Assembly (NCBI RefSeq): GCF_012911875.1
Contig: NZ_JAAXKZ010000040.1
Span: 1-42,746, forward strand
Source: Pseudonocardia bannensis
GTDB lineage: Bacteria > Actinomycetota > Actinomycetes > Mycobacteriales > Pseudonocardiaceae
Reading direction: 5' to 3'
DNA: 42,746 nucleotides
Shown piece after piece: positions 33,539 through 42,308 of the stretch; the first letter of the stretch is position 1; each line of letters opens with the position of its first letter. Below the pieces are notes generated by a model. That model did no database searches. It saw only the letters and a program-made list of their open reading frames with translations, and had not been told where the DNA came from. The position numbers and the translations under genes are program-made.

Positions 33539-34260
33539 CGCCGTTTCTCGAGGTCCGCGACCTCACCGTCGCCTACGGGGCGATCCAGGCCGTGCGCGGG
33601 GTGTCGTTCACGGTCGAGCAGGGCCAGATCGTGAGCCTGATCGGCAGTAACGGTGCCGGCAAGACGACCACCCTGCGCACGATCTCCGGTCTGCTGCGGC
33701 CGGTCTCCGGGGAGATCCTGCTCGACGGCACGCCCATCCATCGCCGGCCCGCGCACGAGATCCTCGGGCTCGGCGTGGCACACAGCCCCGAGGGCCGGCG
33801 CCTGTTCGCCCGGATGACCGTCGAGGAGAACCTGCGCCTGGGCGCCTACACCCGGCGCGACGAGGCGGGCATCGTCGCCGACCTGGACCGGGTCTACGAC
33901 CTGTTTCCGGTGCTGGGGGAGCGGCGGCGCAACAAGGCCGGGCTGTTCTCCGGCGGCGAGCAGCAGATGCTCGCGATCGGCCGGGCGCTGATGTCGCGGC
34001 CGAAGCTGCTGATGCTCGACGAGCCGTCGATGGGTCTGTCGCCGATCATGACCCAGAAGATCTTCGACACGGTCCGGGGGCTGCGGGCGGACGGGACGAC
34101 GGTGCTGCTGGTGGAGCAGAACGCGCTGGCCGCGCTCGCGCTGTCCGACCGGGCCTACGTGATCGACCTGGGCCGCACCACGCTGACCGGGACGGGTGGG
34201 GAGTTGCTCGCCGACCCGCGGGTCCAGGAGGCGTACCTCGGTGAGGGCGTGAGCAGCTGA
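33535..34260 (+). CDS. livF: Branched-chain amino acid ABC transporter ATPase LivF
   Basis: 241 residues with Walker A GSNGAGKTT, GVAHSPEGRRLFARMTVEEN, signature FSGGEQQMLAIGRAL, Walker B LLMLDEPSMGL and H-loop VLLVEQN. Length and order after livG match the family. ATG overlaps the livG stop (ATGA). It ends the liv operon and converges on the thioesterase gene. Confidence 0.94.
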   Translation: MTPFLEVRDLTVAYGAIQAVRGVSFTVEQGQIVSLIGSNGAGKTTTLRTISGLLRPVSGEILLDGTPIHRRPAHEILGLGVAHSPEGRRLFARMTVEENLRLGAYTRRDEAGIVADLDRVYDLFPVLGERRRNKAGLFSGGEQQMLAIGRALMSRPKLLMLDEPSMGLSPIMTQKIFDTVRGLRADGTTVLLVEQNALAALALSDRAYVIDLGRTTLTGTGGELLADPRVQEAYLGEGVSS

Positions 34261-34280
34261 CGGCGGATCGCCGCGAGGGC

Positions 34281-34718
34281 TCAGCCGATCTCGGGCCGGG
34301 TGTCGCGGTGCAAGCAGGTCAGCTTCGCGGTGCAGGTCCGGTGGCCGTGCTCGTCGGTGATCACGATCTCCGTCGTCGACGTGCTGCGGCCTACGTGGAG
34401 GGGGCGTGCCACGCCCGTCACGAACCCCTGGGTGGCCGACCGGTGGTGCGTGCACGTCAACTCGAGACCGACCGGGAAGCGGTCGGGCAGCGCGTGCAAC
34501 GCCGACAGCGTCGAACCGAGCGTCTCGGCGAGCACGGCGTTCGCGCCGCCGTGCAGCAGACCGAAGGGCTGCCGGTTGCCCTCCACGGGCATCCGGCCGA
34601 CGACCTCGTCCAGCGTCATCGAGGTGATCTCGACACCCATCCGGCTCGTCAGCAGCTCGGCCGCGTCGATGGTGGGGAAGTCGGTCAGGTCGGCGGGATT
34701 GATCGGCACGAGTGGCAC
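34281..34718 (-). CDS. Hotdog-fold thioesterase (PaaI/MenI-like)
   Basis: 145-residue acyl-CoA thioesterase of the YbdB/EntH/MenI group. Active-site segment QPFGLLHGGANAVLAETLGS carries the family's His-Gly-Gly, followed by TCTHHRSATQGFVTGVARPL and HVGRSTSTTEIVITDEHG. Possible substrates are aromatic or 1,4-dihydroxy-2-naphthoyl-CoA; the latter would fit menaquinone use, but nothing in the sequence decides. GTG start at 34718 without a strong ribosome site. Confidence 0.87.
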   Translation of the reverse strand: MPLVPINPADLTDFPTIDAAELLTSRMGVEITSMTLDEVVGRMPVEGNRQPFGLLHGGANAVLAETLGSTLSALHALPDRFPVGLELTCTHHRSATQGFVTGVARPLHVGRSTSTTEIVITDEHGHRTCTAKLTCLHRDTRPEIG

Positions 34719-34899
34719 TGTATGTCAGCCTCTCCGCGGCGCCGTCCGCGCCCGACCTCCTGACCGGGTCTGCACGCGACCCGGCGACGCGGAGGCGAAG
34801 GGGACCACGTGAGCCTCGGGTGAAGACGTCGCGGAACGCTGCAGCCGGCGGCCGGGGCGTGGGGCCGGGCGCCGTCCGACGGCCGCGGAGGGCGTGATC

Positions 34900-35057
34900 G
34901 TGACGAGTCGCAAGCAGCTCAAGGCCCGGGTGCGGGCACGGATGGCGCGCACCGGCGAGAGAGCTACATGACCGATTACCGGTACGTGGCCGGGGGCGGG
35001 GCCGCCCCCGGGCCGGTCGCGCCCGGCGACTACCGGTTGCGCGGCGGCGTGCACCCG
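34900..35057 (+). pseudogene. 5' fragment of a BtrH_N-like gene
   Basis: GTG at 34900 with GGAGGG 7 bases upstream reads VTSRKQLKARVRARMARTGE and then stops. Removing two bases from the GAGAGAG run at 34957-34963 lets the frame continue as YMTDYRYVAGGGAAPGPVAP and GDYRLRGGVHP. This is the characteristic start of a family I recall as BtrH N-terminal-domain (DUF4872) peptidase-like proteins, normally over 300 residues. After about 35057 the similarity ends and the opposite-strand remnant begins. A truncated, frameshifted gene; family name from memory. Confidence 0.5.
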
Positions 35058-35649
35058 ACCCGACGGTGGGCGAGGGCTGGCTCCGGGTCTTCGCCGGCGG
35101 CCGCGGTTCCGGAGCCGTCCGCGGGGCCCGAGCAGAGCAGCCCGCGGGCCGCCGCGGGCTTGAGCAGCGCACCCCACCCGGTCGACAGCGGCCCGGCGAG
35201 GTCGGGTCGGCCCAGATGCGCGCAGATCGCGTCGGCGAGCCGGGAGCGGCTCATCGGCTCGGCGCTCAGCACCGCCCACCGCGTCGGTGATCGCGTGCAG
35301 CTCCGCAGCGGTGACGCCGTGCTCGCGCTCCCACGACGGCGGGAACCGGCGGGCGCGATTCGCGGTCGGTGAGGGCGCCGGTCCAGAGGTCGAGCTCGTC
35401 GACCGGCAGCAGATGCAGGGTGCCTCGCATGGCCCAGGTCCGGACGAGCGTGCGATCGGTCCAGAGCACGGCATCCAGGTCGGGCGGCGGTCAGGCGGTG
35501 CGCACCCCGGCGATCAGCAGGCTGCTGGAGGTGACCTGGGCGTGCACGCCGCACAGGCGCCGGGCGACCGCGACGACGTCCGGCGCCGGCGCGCCGAGCA
35601 ACTGCCGCCGGGTCCGCCACCGGGTCACCTGCCGCCAGCTCACCCTCAC
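35058..35649 (-). pseudogene. Multiply frameshifted winged-helix DNA-binding (HTH_42-like) gene
   Basis: Minus-strand remnant of a COG3214/HTH_42-type protein (relatives include AlkZ interstrand-crosslink glycosylases), normally about 350-400 residues. Pieces in order but in different frames: RVSWRQVTRWRTRRQLL and RRLCGVHAQVTSSS from the GTG at 35649 (or 35643), then AVLWTDRTLVRTWAMRGTLH, then WEREHGVTAAELHAITDAVG, then AEPMSRSRLADAICAHLG and GWGALLKPAAARGLLC. Frame changes lie near 35500, 35340 and 35275. The C-terminal half is missing where the sequence meets the BtrH_N-like fragment. Not functional as it stands. Confidence 0.7.
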
Positions 35650-35682
35650 GAACCGGATCTCAGCACACGAGGCCGACGGAAA

Positions 35683-35911
35683 CCCGACTCGCGCACCTGG
35701 AGACCCCGACTCGCGAACTTGGAGACCCCGACTCGCGAACTTGGAGACCCCGACTCGCGCACCTGGAGACCCCGACTCGCGAACTTGGAGACCCCGACTC
35801 GCGAACTTGGAGACCCCGACTCGCGAACTTGGAGACCCCGACTCGCGCATCCGGAGACCCCGACTCGCGCATCCGGAGACCCCGACTCGCGCACCTGGAG
35901 ACCCTGACTCG
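35683..35911. repeat. 22-bp tandem repeat array, about 11 copies
   Basis: Ten near-identical 22-base units plus one diverged unit, with no spacers. The invariant part is CCCCGACTCGCG; the following bases exist in three types: CACCTGGAGA, AACTTGGAGA and CATCCGGAGA. By unit the order is A, B, B, A, B, B, B, C, C, A, then a divergent end. The period is not a multiple of three, so all frames are open on both strands. It lies between the methyltransferase stop and the start of the HTH_42 remnant. Confidence 0.95.
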
Positions 35912-35927
35912 TGGGGATGAGCGGGGG

Positions 35928-36752
35928 TCAGGGGCGGCGGGTGCAGAAGATGGCGGTCCCCGGGAACAGCGCGCCCCGCAGCGGGGACCACTGCCCCCAC
36001 ACCGTCTCCCGTCCCTCCGGCCACTCCGGCTCGACGATGTCGGTCAGGACGAGGCCGGCGGCGACCACGTCGCGGACCCGGTCGCCGACGGTGCGGTGGT
36101 GCTCGACGTAGGTCGCGGCGCCCGAGGCGTCGATCTCGACGTAGGGCGTCCGGTCGAAGTACGACTGCGTGACGGTCAGCCCGCCGGGCCCCGGATCGTC
36201 GGAGAACATCCATCGCATCGGGTGGTTCACGGCGAACACCCACCGCCCGCCCGGTCGCAGCACTCGGGCCACCTCGCGCATGACCTGCCGGGGGTCGGCG
36301 ACGAACGGGACCGCCCCGAAGGCGGAGCACGCCAGGTCGAACGACCCGTCGGCGAACGGCAACCGCTCCGCGCCCGCCTGGACGAGCGGCACGGCGACAC
36401 CGGTCTTCTCACCCAGGGCGGCGGCGTGCCGCAGCATCCCGCGCGACAGGTCGAGCCCCACGACCCGGGCGCCCTGCGTCGCCAGCCAGCGCGCGCACGG
36501 CGCCGAGCCGCAGCCGACCTCCAGCACCCGCGCGCCGCGCAGGTCCGCCGGGTCACCGAGCAGGTGCGCCTCCGCCTCGCGCAGGCCCTCCGGGCCCCAG
36601 ACGAAGTCGGCGTCGCCGATGTCGGCGCCGTGCTCGGCCAGATAGTCGTCGGCATCGGCGTCCCACCAGGCACGGCTCGCGCGCTCAGACTCGGCCGCGC
36701 CGACCGTGCGTCGCGCCACCCCGGCGGTCCCGAGTTCCTCCTCCGCACTCAC
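35928..36752 (-). CDS. Class I SAM-dependent methyltransferase
   Basis: 274 residues with a Rossmann methyltransferase fold (Methyltransf_11). Motif I is VLEVGCGSAPCARWL, motif II GLDLSRGM, then AERLPFADGSFDLACSAFGA and REVARVLRPGGRWVFAVNHP. The N-terminal WWDADADDYLAEHG segment is typical of this actinobacterial subgroup. The start GTG at 36752 lies divergent to rpsA. Substrate unknown. Confidence 0.88.
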   Translation of the reverse strand: MSAEEELGTAGVARRTVGAAESERASRAWWDADADDYLAEHGADIGDADFVWGPEGLREAEAHLLGDPADLRGARVLEVGCGSAPCARWLATQGARVVGLDLSRGMLRHAAALGEKTGVAVPLVQAGAERLPFADGSFDLACSAFGAVPFVADPRQVMREVARVLRPGGRWVFAVNHPMRWMFSDDPGPGGLTVTQSYFDRTPYVEIDASGAATYVEHHRTVGDRVRDVVAAGLVLTDIVEPEWPEGRETVWGQWSPLRGALFPGTAIFCTRRP

Positions 36753-36799
36753 CGTCGTATCGTCCCGGTGGCACGCGCGCTACCGGTTGGGGACCCGCA

Positions 36800-36829
36800 T
36801 TGCCCTGCTGATCGGGTGCCGCGTAGCAT
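36800..36829 (+). promoter_or_regulatory. Probable rpsA promoter
   Basis: TTGCCC (36800-36805), 18 bases, then TAGCAT (36824-36829) upstream of rpsA. It would give a leader of about 195 bases. The match is fair for a housekeeping actinobacterial promoter. Confidence 0.45.
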
Positions 36830-37033
36830 GAAAAACGCACTGTGGTCAACGTGGCGCCCAGCAGTTCCGAGATCGGCCGGGCCGTCTGTTCGCAGACCGC
36901 CGACATACCGTGCGTCGCACATCTGCACTACAGAAATCGACCAGCAAGGGTGACCGCTACAACGTCACAGCACGACACAGCCAGCCAGGTCCGTACGACC
37001 ACCCCCATATCCCTTACCGGAGCACCCCACTAC

Positions 37034-38497
37034 ATGTCCACCGACACCACCGCCGCCCCGACCACGCCGCAGGTCGCCGTCAACGACATCGGGTCGGAGG
37101 AGGACTTCCTCGCCGCCATCGACCAGACGATCAAGTACTTCAACGATGGCGACATCGTCGAGGGCACCATCGTCAAGGTGGACCGTGACGAGGTCCTGCT
37201 CGACATCGGCTACAAGACCGAAGGCGTCATCCCCTCGCGCGAGCTGTCGATCAAGCACGACGTCGACCCTGCCGAGGTTGTCGAGGTCGGCGAGTTCGTC
37301 GAGGCCCTCGTTCTCCAGAAGGAGGACAAGGAAGGCCGACTGATCCTGTCCAAGAAGCGTGCCCAGTACGAGCGCGCCTGGGGCACGATCGAGGCTCTCA
37401 AGGAGGCCGACGAGCCTGTTGAGGGCACCGTCATCGAGGTCGTCAAGGGCGGCCTGATCCTCGACATCGGACTGCGCGGCTTCCTGCCCGCGTCGCTGGT
37501 GGAGATGCGCCGGGTCCGCGATCTGCAGCCGTACGTCGGGCGCAAGATCGAGGCGAAGATCATCGAGCTGGACAAGAACCGCAACAACGTGGTCCTGTCC
37601 CGCCGCGCCTGGCTGGAGCAGACCCAGTCCGAGGTCCGCAGCGAGTTCCTCAACCAGCTCGCCCGCGGCCAGGTCCGCAAGGGTGTCGTCTCCTCGGTCG
37701 TCAACTTCGGTGCGTTCGTCGACCTCGGCGGCGTCGACGGTCTGGTGCACGTCTCCGAGCTGTCCTGGAAGCACATCGACCACCCGAGCGAGGTCGTCGA
37801 GGTCGGCCAGGAGGTCACCGTCGAGGTTCTCGACGTCGACCTGGACCGCGAGCGTGTGTCGCTGTCGCTCAAGGCGACCCAGGAAGACCCGTGGCGCCTG
37901 TACGCCCGGACCCACGCGATCGGCCAGATCGTGCCGGGCAAGGTCACCAAGCTCGTTCCCTTCGGTGCGTTCGTGCGCGTCGAGGAGGGCATCGAGGGCC
38001 TGGTCCACATCTCCGAGCTGGCCGAGCGCCACGTGGAGATCCCGGAGCAGGTCGTGCAGGTCGGCGACGACTGCATGGTCAAGGTCATCGACATCGACCT
38101 CGACCGGCGCCGCATCTCGCTGTCGCTCAAGCAGGCCAACGAGGGCATGACGGTCGACACCGAGTTCGACCCGACCCGCTACGGTATGGCCGCCGAGTAC
38201 GACGACCAGGGGAACTACATCTACCCCGAGGGCTTCGACGTCGAGTCCGGCGAGTGGCAGGAGGGCTTCGAGGCCCAGCGCGAGGAGTGGGAGAAGCAGT
38301 ACGCCGAGGCGCACGCCCGCTACGAGCAGCACATCGCGCAGATCAAGAAGGCCGCCGAGGCCGAGGCCGAGGCGACCGCCGAGGGTGCCGGCACCAACTA
38401 CTCCTCCCAGGGCGGGGCGCCCGCCGAGAGTGGTGGCTCGCTGGCCAGCGACGAGCAGCTCGCCGCGCTGCGGGAGAAGCTCTCCGGCGGAGCGTGA
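37034..38497 (+). CDS. rpsA: 30S ribosomal protein S1
   Basis: 487 residues with four S1 RNA-binding repeats at about 36-105, 123-188, 209-277 and 294-363 (for example GDIVEGTIVKVDRDEVLLDI, GVVSSVVNFGAFVDLGGVDG and GKVTKLVPFGAFVRVEEGIE). A long acidic C-terminal tail ends LASDEQLAALREKLSGGA. This size and four-repeat form is usual for actinobacteria. The ATG at 37034 matches the family N-terminus, although the frame is open back to a GTG at 36842; that part is probably leader. Its codon use favours common actinobacterial codons. Followed by a strong terminator. Confidence 0.96.
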   Translation: MSTDTTAAPTTPQVAVNDIGSEEDFLAAIDQTIKYFNDGDIVEGTIVKVDRDEVLLDIGYKTEGVIPSRELSIKHDVDPAEVVEVGEFVEALVLQKEDKEGRLILSKKRAQYERAWGTIEALKEADEPVEGTVIEVVKGGLILDIGLRGFLPASLVEMRRVRDLQPYVGRKIEAKIIELDKNRNNVVLSRRAWLEQTQSEVRSEFLNQLARGQVRKGVVSSVVNFGAFVDLGGVDGLVHVSELSWKHIDHPSEVVEVGQEVTVEVLDVDLDRERVSLSLKATQEDPWRLYARTHAIGQIVPGKVTKLVPFGAFVRVEEGIEGLVHISELAERHVEIPEQVVQVGDDCMVKVIDIDLDRRRISLSLKQANEGMTVDTEFDPTRYGMAAEYDDQGNYIYPEGFDVESGEWQEGFEAQREEWEKQYAEAHARYEQHIAQIKKAAEAEAEATAEGAGTNYSSQGGAPAESGGSLASDEQLAALREKLSGGA

Positions 38498-38520
38498 CCG
38501 TTCGCTGAACGATGCATGAC

Positions 38521-38563
38521 CCGAACGGCCCCGGGCGACCACTGGTCACCCGGGGCCGTTCGG
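38521..38563 (+). terminator. Terminator hairpin after rpsA
   Basis: Perfect 15-bp stem (CCGAACGGCCCCGGG, 38521-38535, with 38549-38563) plus an inner GACCA/TGGTC stem in the loop, 24 bases after the stop. No long T-tract follows. Confidence 0.85.
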
Positions 38564-38676
38564 TGTCCTGACCGTGTGAACGGGATTGATCGTCCGGATC
38601 ACGGTTCTGCTGCGTTCTGTCACCGAACGGGCGTGCCGCGAGAGTTGATCTAGTCTTTCGCTCTACGGTTGAGCAC

Positions 38677-39420
38677 ATGCGCGGCTGGGCGGCGCGTCGG
38701 GCGGTGACCGGTGCAGTCAGAGTTCTCTTCCTTTCCATCGTCGTCGGGGCGACGGCCGCCTGCGGGGGCGGGGCGGTCGGCTCGCCTGAGCTACCGGTCC
38801 CCACGTTCGCGGACCCCTCGGCGGTTGCCGCGGCCGGCTCGGCCGACTCCGACGGGGCCTTGCCGGACGATTGCGGCCGGCTGCTCTCGGTGGCGGACCT
38901 CTCCGCGCTGTTCGCCCGGCCGATCGACTCGGTCACGGTGCGGACGGTCCGCGGGGTCCCCGAGCCGTCGGTCGGACGCACCGGGCGCGTCGGGTGTCGC
39001 TACAGCGGGGTCGCCGATCCCCTGAAGGGCAGCACACTGCTCGACCTCAACGTGGGCCGCTACACCGATGCGGCCGCCGCGGCCAAACAGTGGCGGGTCA
39101 ACAGCGCCGCCGAGCGCGCGAGCGAGGGCAACGGCCGTGAGGTGCCGATCGGCAGCGCACAGGCGATGATCGTGGAACGCCGCGACGAGACCGTGCTCAT
39201 GGTGGCCTACGGCATCGACACCCTGACCTTCGTGCTGCCCCGTGCGGCGACGGGGCCCCGGCCGGCCGCCGACACGCTCGTCGACCTGGCGCTGCGTGTG
39301 CTGCCGCAGGTCGCGGCCACCGCACCGGCCACACCGACCCCTGCGCGGCCGGTCGCACCGGTGAGTGCCGCGAGGACGACCGCGCTGGACGACCGTGCGA
39401 CCGGACGGCCCCAATCCTGA
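38677..39420 (+). CDS. Lipoprotein, DUF3558-like
   Basis: 247-residue predicted lipoprotein with signal peptide VRVLFLSIVVGATAAC (Cys29). The mature part has paired cysteines (PDDCGRLL and VGCRYSG) and a fold resembling DUF3558 lipoproteins of actinomycetes: LLSVADLSALFARPIDSVTV, then LDLNVGRYTDAAAAAKQW. The C-terminal 40 residues are Ala/Pro/Thr-rich. Function unknown; it stands alone between rpsA and coaE. Confidence 0.75.
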   Translation: MRGWAARRAVTGAVRVLFLSIVVGATAACGGGAVGSPELPVPTFADPSAVAAAGSADSDGALPDDCGRLLSVADLSALFARPIDSVTVRTVRGVPEPSVGRTGRVGCRYSGVADPLKGSTLLDLNVGRYTDAAAAAKQWRVNSAAERASEGNGREVPIGSAQAMIVERRDETVLMVAYGIDTLTFVLPRAATGPRPAADTLVDLALRVLPQVAATAPATPTPARPVAPVSAARTTALDDRATGRPQS

Positions 39421-39441
39421 GCCCCAACCCGTTCGCGTAGC

Positions 39442-40653
39442 GTGATCGGAGTGCTGCGGGTAGGGCTGACCGGGGGGATCGGTTCGGGCAAGTCGACGGT
39501 CGCGCGCCGACTCGTGGAGCACGGGGCGGTGCTCGTCGATTCGGACGCGCTGGCCCGGGAGGTCGTGGCCGCGGGCAGCGAGGGTCTCGCGGAGATCGTC
39601 GGGACGTTCGGGCCGGAGCTGGTCGGCCCGGACGGCGAACTCGACCGGCCGCGGATGGCGTCGGTGGTGTTCGGCGACCCGGCCGCCCGGGACCGGCTCA
39701 ACGCGATCGTGCACCCCCGGGTGCGCCGTCGCTCCGACGAGCTCATCGCCACTGCGCCCGACGATGCCATCGTCGTGCAGGACATCCCACTTCTGGTCGA
39801 GGGACGGATGTCGCCGGCGTTCCCACTGGTCGTGGTGGTGCACGCGGACGCCGAGGAGCGGGTCCGCCGGCTGGTCGGCAGCCGCGGCATGCCCGAGGAC
39901 GACGCGCGGGCGCGGCTCGCGGCGCAGGCCGACGACGCGGACCGCCGCGCCGCCGCCGACGTCATCCTCGACAACAGCGGGACACCGGCCGAGCTGGAAG
40001 CCGCCGTCGACGAGCTGTGGGCCCGCAGGCTGGTGCCCTTCGAGGAGAACCTGCGGCTGCGCCGGACCGTTCGGAGCGGATCGCCGCGGCTCGTCGATCC
40101 CGACCCCGAGTGGCCGGCGCAGGCGGCCAGGCTGGCCGCTCGCATCGCGCTGGTCGCCGGCGATCGCGGGCTGGGCGTCGAGCACGTGGGTTCGACGGCG
40201 GTGCCGGGCCTCCCGGCCAAGGACGTCATCGACCTGCAGTTGGCCGTGCGCTCCCTCGACGACGCCGACGCGCTCGCCGGGGCACTGGGCGAAGCCGGCT
40301 TCCCCGCGCGGCCGGACATCGATCGAGATCGGCCGAAGCCGGTCGACCCGGATCCGGAGCACTGGGCTAAGCGCTTCCACGGCGGAGCCGACCCGGGACG
40401 GCTCGTTCACCTGCACATTCGCGAGGCCGGCTCGGCCGGCTGGCGCTACGCGCTGCTGCTCCGCGACTGGTTGCGCGCCGACGCGGGCGCCTGCGCGGAG
40501 TACCTGGCGATGAAGCGCCGCGCCGAGCGCGAGTGCGCGGACGATCCCGACCCGGAGCGGTACGCCGAGATGAAGGAGCCCTGGTTCGACGCCGCGCTCC
40601 CCCGGGCGGAGCGCTGGGCCGAAAGCTCCGGATGGCGTCCCCCTTTAGCCTGA
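39442..40653 (+). CDS. coaE: Dephospho-CoA kinase fused to GrpB-like domain
   Basis: 403 residues. The N-terminal dephospho-CoA kinase domain (1 to about 200) has the P-loop GGIGSGKST (11-19) and VDSDALAREV and QDIPLLVE segments; it phosphorylates dephospho-CoA in the last step of CoA synthesis. The C-terminal domain (about 215-395) is a GrpB/UPF0157 nucleotidyltransferase-like domain with VEHVGSTAVPGLPAKDVIDL and DPEHWAKRFHGG. The same fusion is known in Mycobacterium. GTG at 39442 or the GTG three codons later may be the start. Confidence 0.94.
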   Translation: MIGVLRVGLTGGIGSGKSTVARRLVEHGAVLVDSDALAREVVAAGSEGLAEIVGTFGPELVGPDGELDRPRMASVVFGDPAARDRLNAIVHPRVRRRSDELIATAPDDAIVVQDIPLLVEGRMSPAFPLVVVVHADAEERVRRLVGSRGMPEDDARARLAAQADDADRRAAADVILDNSGTPAELEAAVDELWARRLVPFEENLRLRRTVRSGSPRLVDPDPEWPAQAARLAARIALVAGDRGLGVEHVGSTAVPGLPAKDVIDLQLAVRSLDDADALAGALGEAGFPARPDIDRDRPKPVDPDPEHWAKRFHGGADPGRLVHLHIREAGSAGWRYALLLRDWLRADAGACAEYLAMKRRAERECADDPDPERYAEMKEPWFDAALPRAERWAESSGWRPPLA

Positions 40654-40784
40654 ACGGCGGTGCCGAATCTGTAACGCTCGTTGCTCGTTGTCCGATTGAG
40701 GGGCAGGGGGGATGGTGCCGGGCGCTCTGGGAGCGGCCGATGTGCTGAAGCGCGGGCACTCCGCGAGGGCGAGGGGGCGAAAGG

Positions 40785-42308
40785 TTGAGCGCGCTGGTCG
40801 AGCACCGTGCCGGGACCGGTAACGGCGGTTCCGACGAGCCGGCCGGGTCCGAGACGCACGCCGAGGAGCCCGGCGGATCCGACGCGCGCGCAGGCCGGCC
40901 CGCCGGGGCTCGTTCACGGGTCGCCGAGCGCGGCACGTCCGGTCCCGCCGTCGACGAGCGGGACGAGCCGGAGCCGGCCCCCGAGGAGCGCCAGGCGAGC
41001 GACGCCGACCACGACGAGCCGGAGACGAGCGCGGACGCGGGCGGTGAACCCGAAGCGAGCCTCACCGAACGGCACGAGGCCGTGGTGAGCGGCAGCGACC
41101 CGGAGGAGCCCGAGGCCGGCGGGTCCGGGGCGAGCGCCGACGATCGGGATGAGCCGGAGTCGGCCCCCGACGAGCGCCGGATGGGCGCCGCCGACCGCGA
41201 CAAGCAGGAGACCAGCGCGGACGAGCCCGGGGCGAGCGCCGCCGAGGACGACAAGCCGGAGTCGGGCGCCGGGGAGGACGACGAGCCCGGCGCAGGCGCT
41301 GACGGACGCGACTCGGCGAAGAGCACCGACCCGGACGAACCCGGAACGAGCGCCCACGGACCCGACTCGGAGACGGGCGCCGCGGGGCCCGACTCGGAAG
41401 CGGACGCCGACGAGGGCATCGGGACCGGCTCGGGCGCCGAGGGGTCCGGTTCGGGCGCCGAGGGGCGCGACGGGGAGACCGGCGCCGCGGGGCGCGACTC
41501 GGAAGCGGACGTCGACGAGGGCGACGGGTCCGGATCGAGCGCGGCGGGGCCCGGCTCGGGCGCCGCGGGGCGCGACTCGGGGACGAGATCCGAAGAGGGC
41601 GACGAGCCCGAGGCGAGCGCCGCGGAGCGCGACGAGCCCGGAACGACCGCAGACCCTGGGTCGAGCGCCGCCGAGCCGACTGAACCCGAGACGACGGCGG
41701 TCGCGCTCGAGACGGGTGCCACCCAACCGGAGCAGCCGGCGACGGCGGCCACCGCGCAGTCCCCGGCGGTCGTCCAGGACCCGGCCACGGCGTCTCCCGC
41801 CGCGCTGCGCATCGACTTCGGTGCCCATCTCGAGGCCAACTACCAGCGCCTCGTCGCCCAGCTCTACGCGATCACACTGGACGCGGGCGAAGCGCATGAC
41901 GTCGTCCAGGACGCGTACTCGAGGGCCTGGCGTTCGTGGTCGGAAGTCGGGCATACGGCCGACCCGACGGGCTGGATCCGCCGCGTCGCCGTCCGCTCGA
42001 CCATGCGCAGTTGGCGGGCCGTCCTGTCGCGGATCGGCATGGGTCGGACGCAGCCTCCGCCCGCTGACACCGTGGATCCGCGCACGGCGGCGATGCTGGC
42101 CGCGCTGCGCAGGTTGCCCGCGGCCGAGCGGCGCAGTGTGGTGCTCTTCCACATGGTGGGCATGTCGATCGGCGACATCGCGACGCTGGAACAGGTATCG
42201 CTCGGAACGGTGCAAGCGCGATTGTCCCGGGCACGACGACACGTGGTGACCGAGGGGATGGCGGACATGACGCCGACGGATCTCGGTCTGTACGAGGAGG
42301 GCTCGTGA
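40785..42308 (+). CDS. Sigma-70 (ECF-like) factor with long acidic disordered N-terminus
   Basis: 507 residues if the TTG at 40785 is used. Residues 342-507 are a compact sigma factor: region 2 (FGAHLEANYQRLVAQLYAIT, EAHDVVQDAYSRAWRSW, then PTGWIRRVAVRSTMRSW) and region 4 (LRRLPAAERRSVVLFHMVGM, IATLEQVSLGTVQARLSRAR), like SigE-family ECF factors. Residues 1-341 are low complexity, rich in Asp, Glu, Gly, Ser, Ala and Pro, with loose repeats such as DEPEAS, DSETGAAG and GSGAEG. High third-position GC and the lack of internal stops support coding. The TTG has a GA-rich site upstream, but a later start cannot be excluded. Its stop overlaps the next gene (GTGA), suggesting a sigma/partner pair. 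Confidence 0.78.
   Translation: MSALVEHRAGTGNGGSDEPAGSETHAEEPGGSDARAGRPAGARSRVAERGTSGPAVDERDEPEPAPEERQASDADHDEPETSADAGGEPEASLTERHEAVVSGSDPEEPEAGGSGASADDRDEPESAPDERRMGAADRDKQETSADEPGASAAEDDKPESGAGEDDEPGAGADGRDSAKSTDPDEPGTSAHGPDSETGAAGPDSEADADEGIGTGSGAEGSGSGAEGRDGETGAAGRDSEADVDEGDGSGSSAAGPGSGAAGRDSGTRSEEGDEPEASAAERDEPGTTADPGSSAAEPTEPETTAVALETGATQPEQPATAATAQSPAVVQDPATASPAALRIDFGAHLEANYQRLVAQLYAITLDAGEAHDVVQDAYSRAWRSWSEVGHTADPTGWIRRVAVRSTMRSWRAVLSRIGMGRTQPPPADTVDPRTAAMLAALRRLPAAERRSVVLFHMVGMSIGDIATLEQVSLGTVQARLSRARRHVVTEGMADMTPTDLGLYEEGS

Noticed and set aside
35683..35911. CRISPR array
   Set aside because: Units are contiguous 22-mers with no unique spacers and no cas genes nearby.
36842..37033. 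64-residue N-terminal extension of ribosomal protein S1
   Set aside because: The extension is unlike any S1 and the family N-terminus starts at ATG 37034.
40914..42242. 442-residue minus-strand ORF opposite the sigma gene
   Set aside because: Low-complexity Gly/Ala/Arg/Leu repeats mirror the acidic repeats of the plus frame; the plus frame leads into a recognisable sigma domain.
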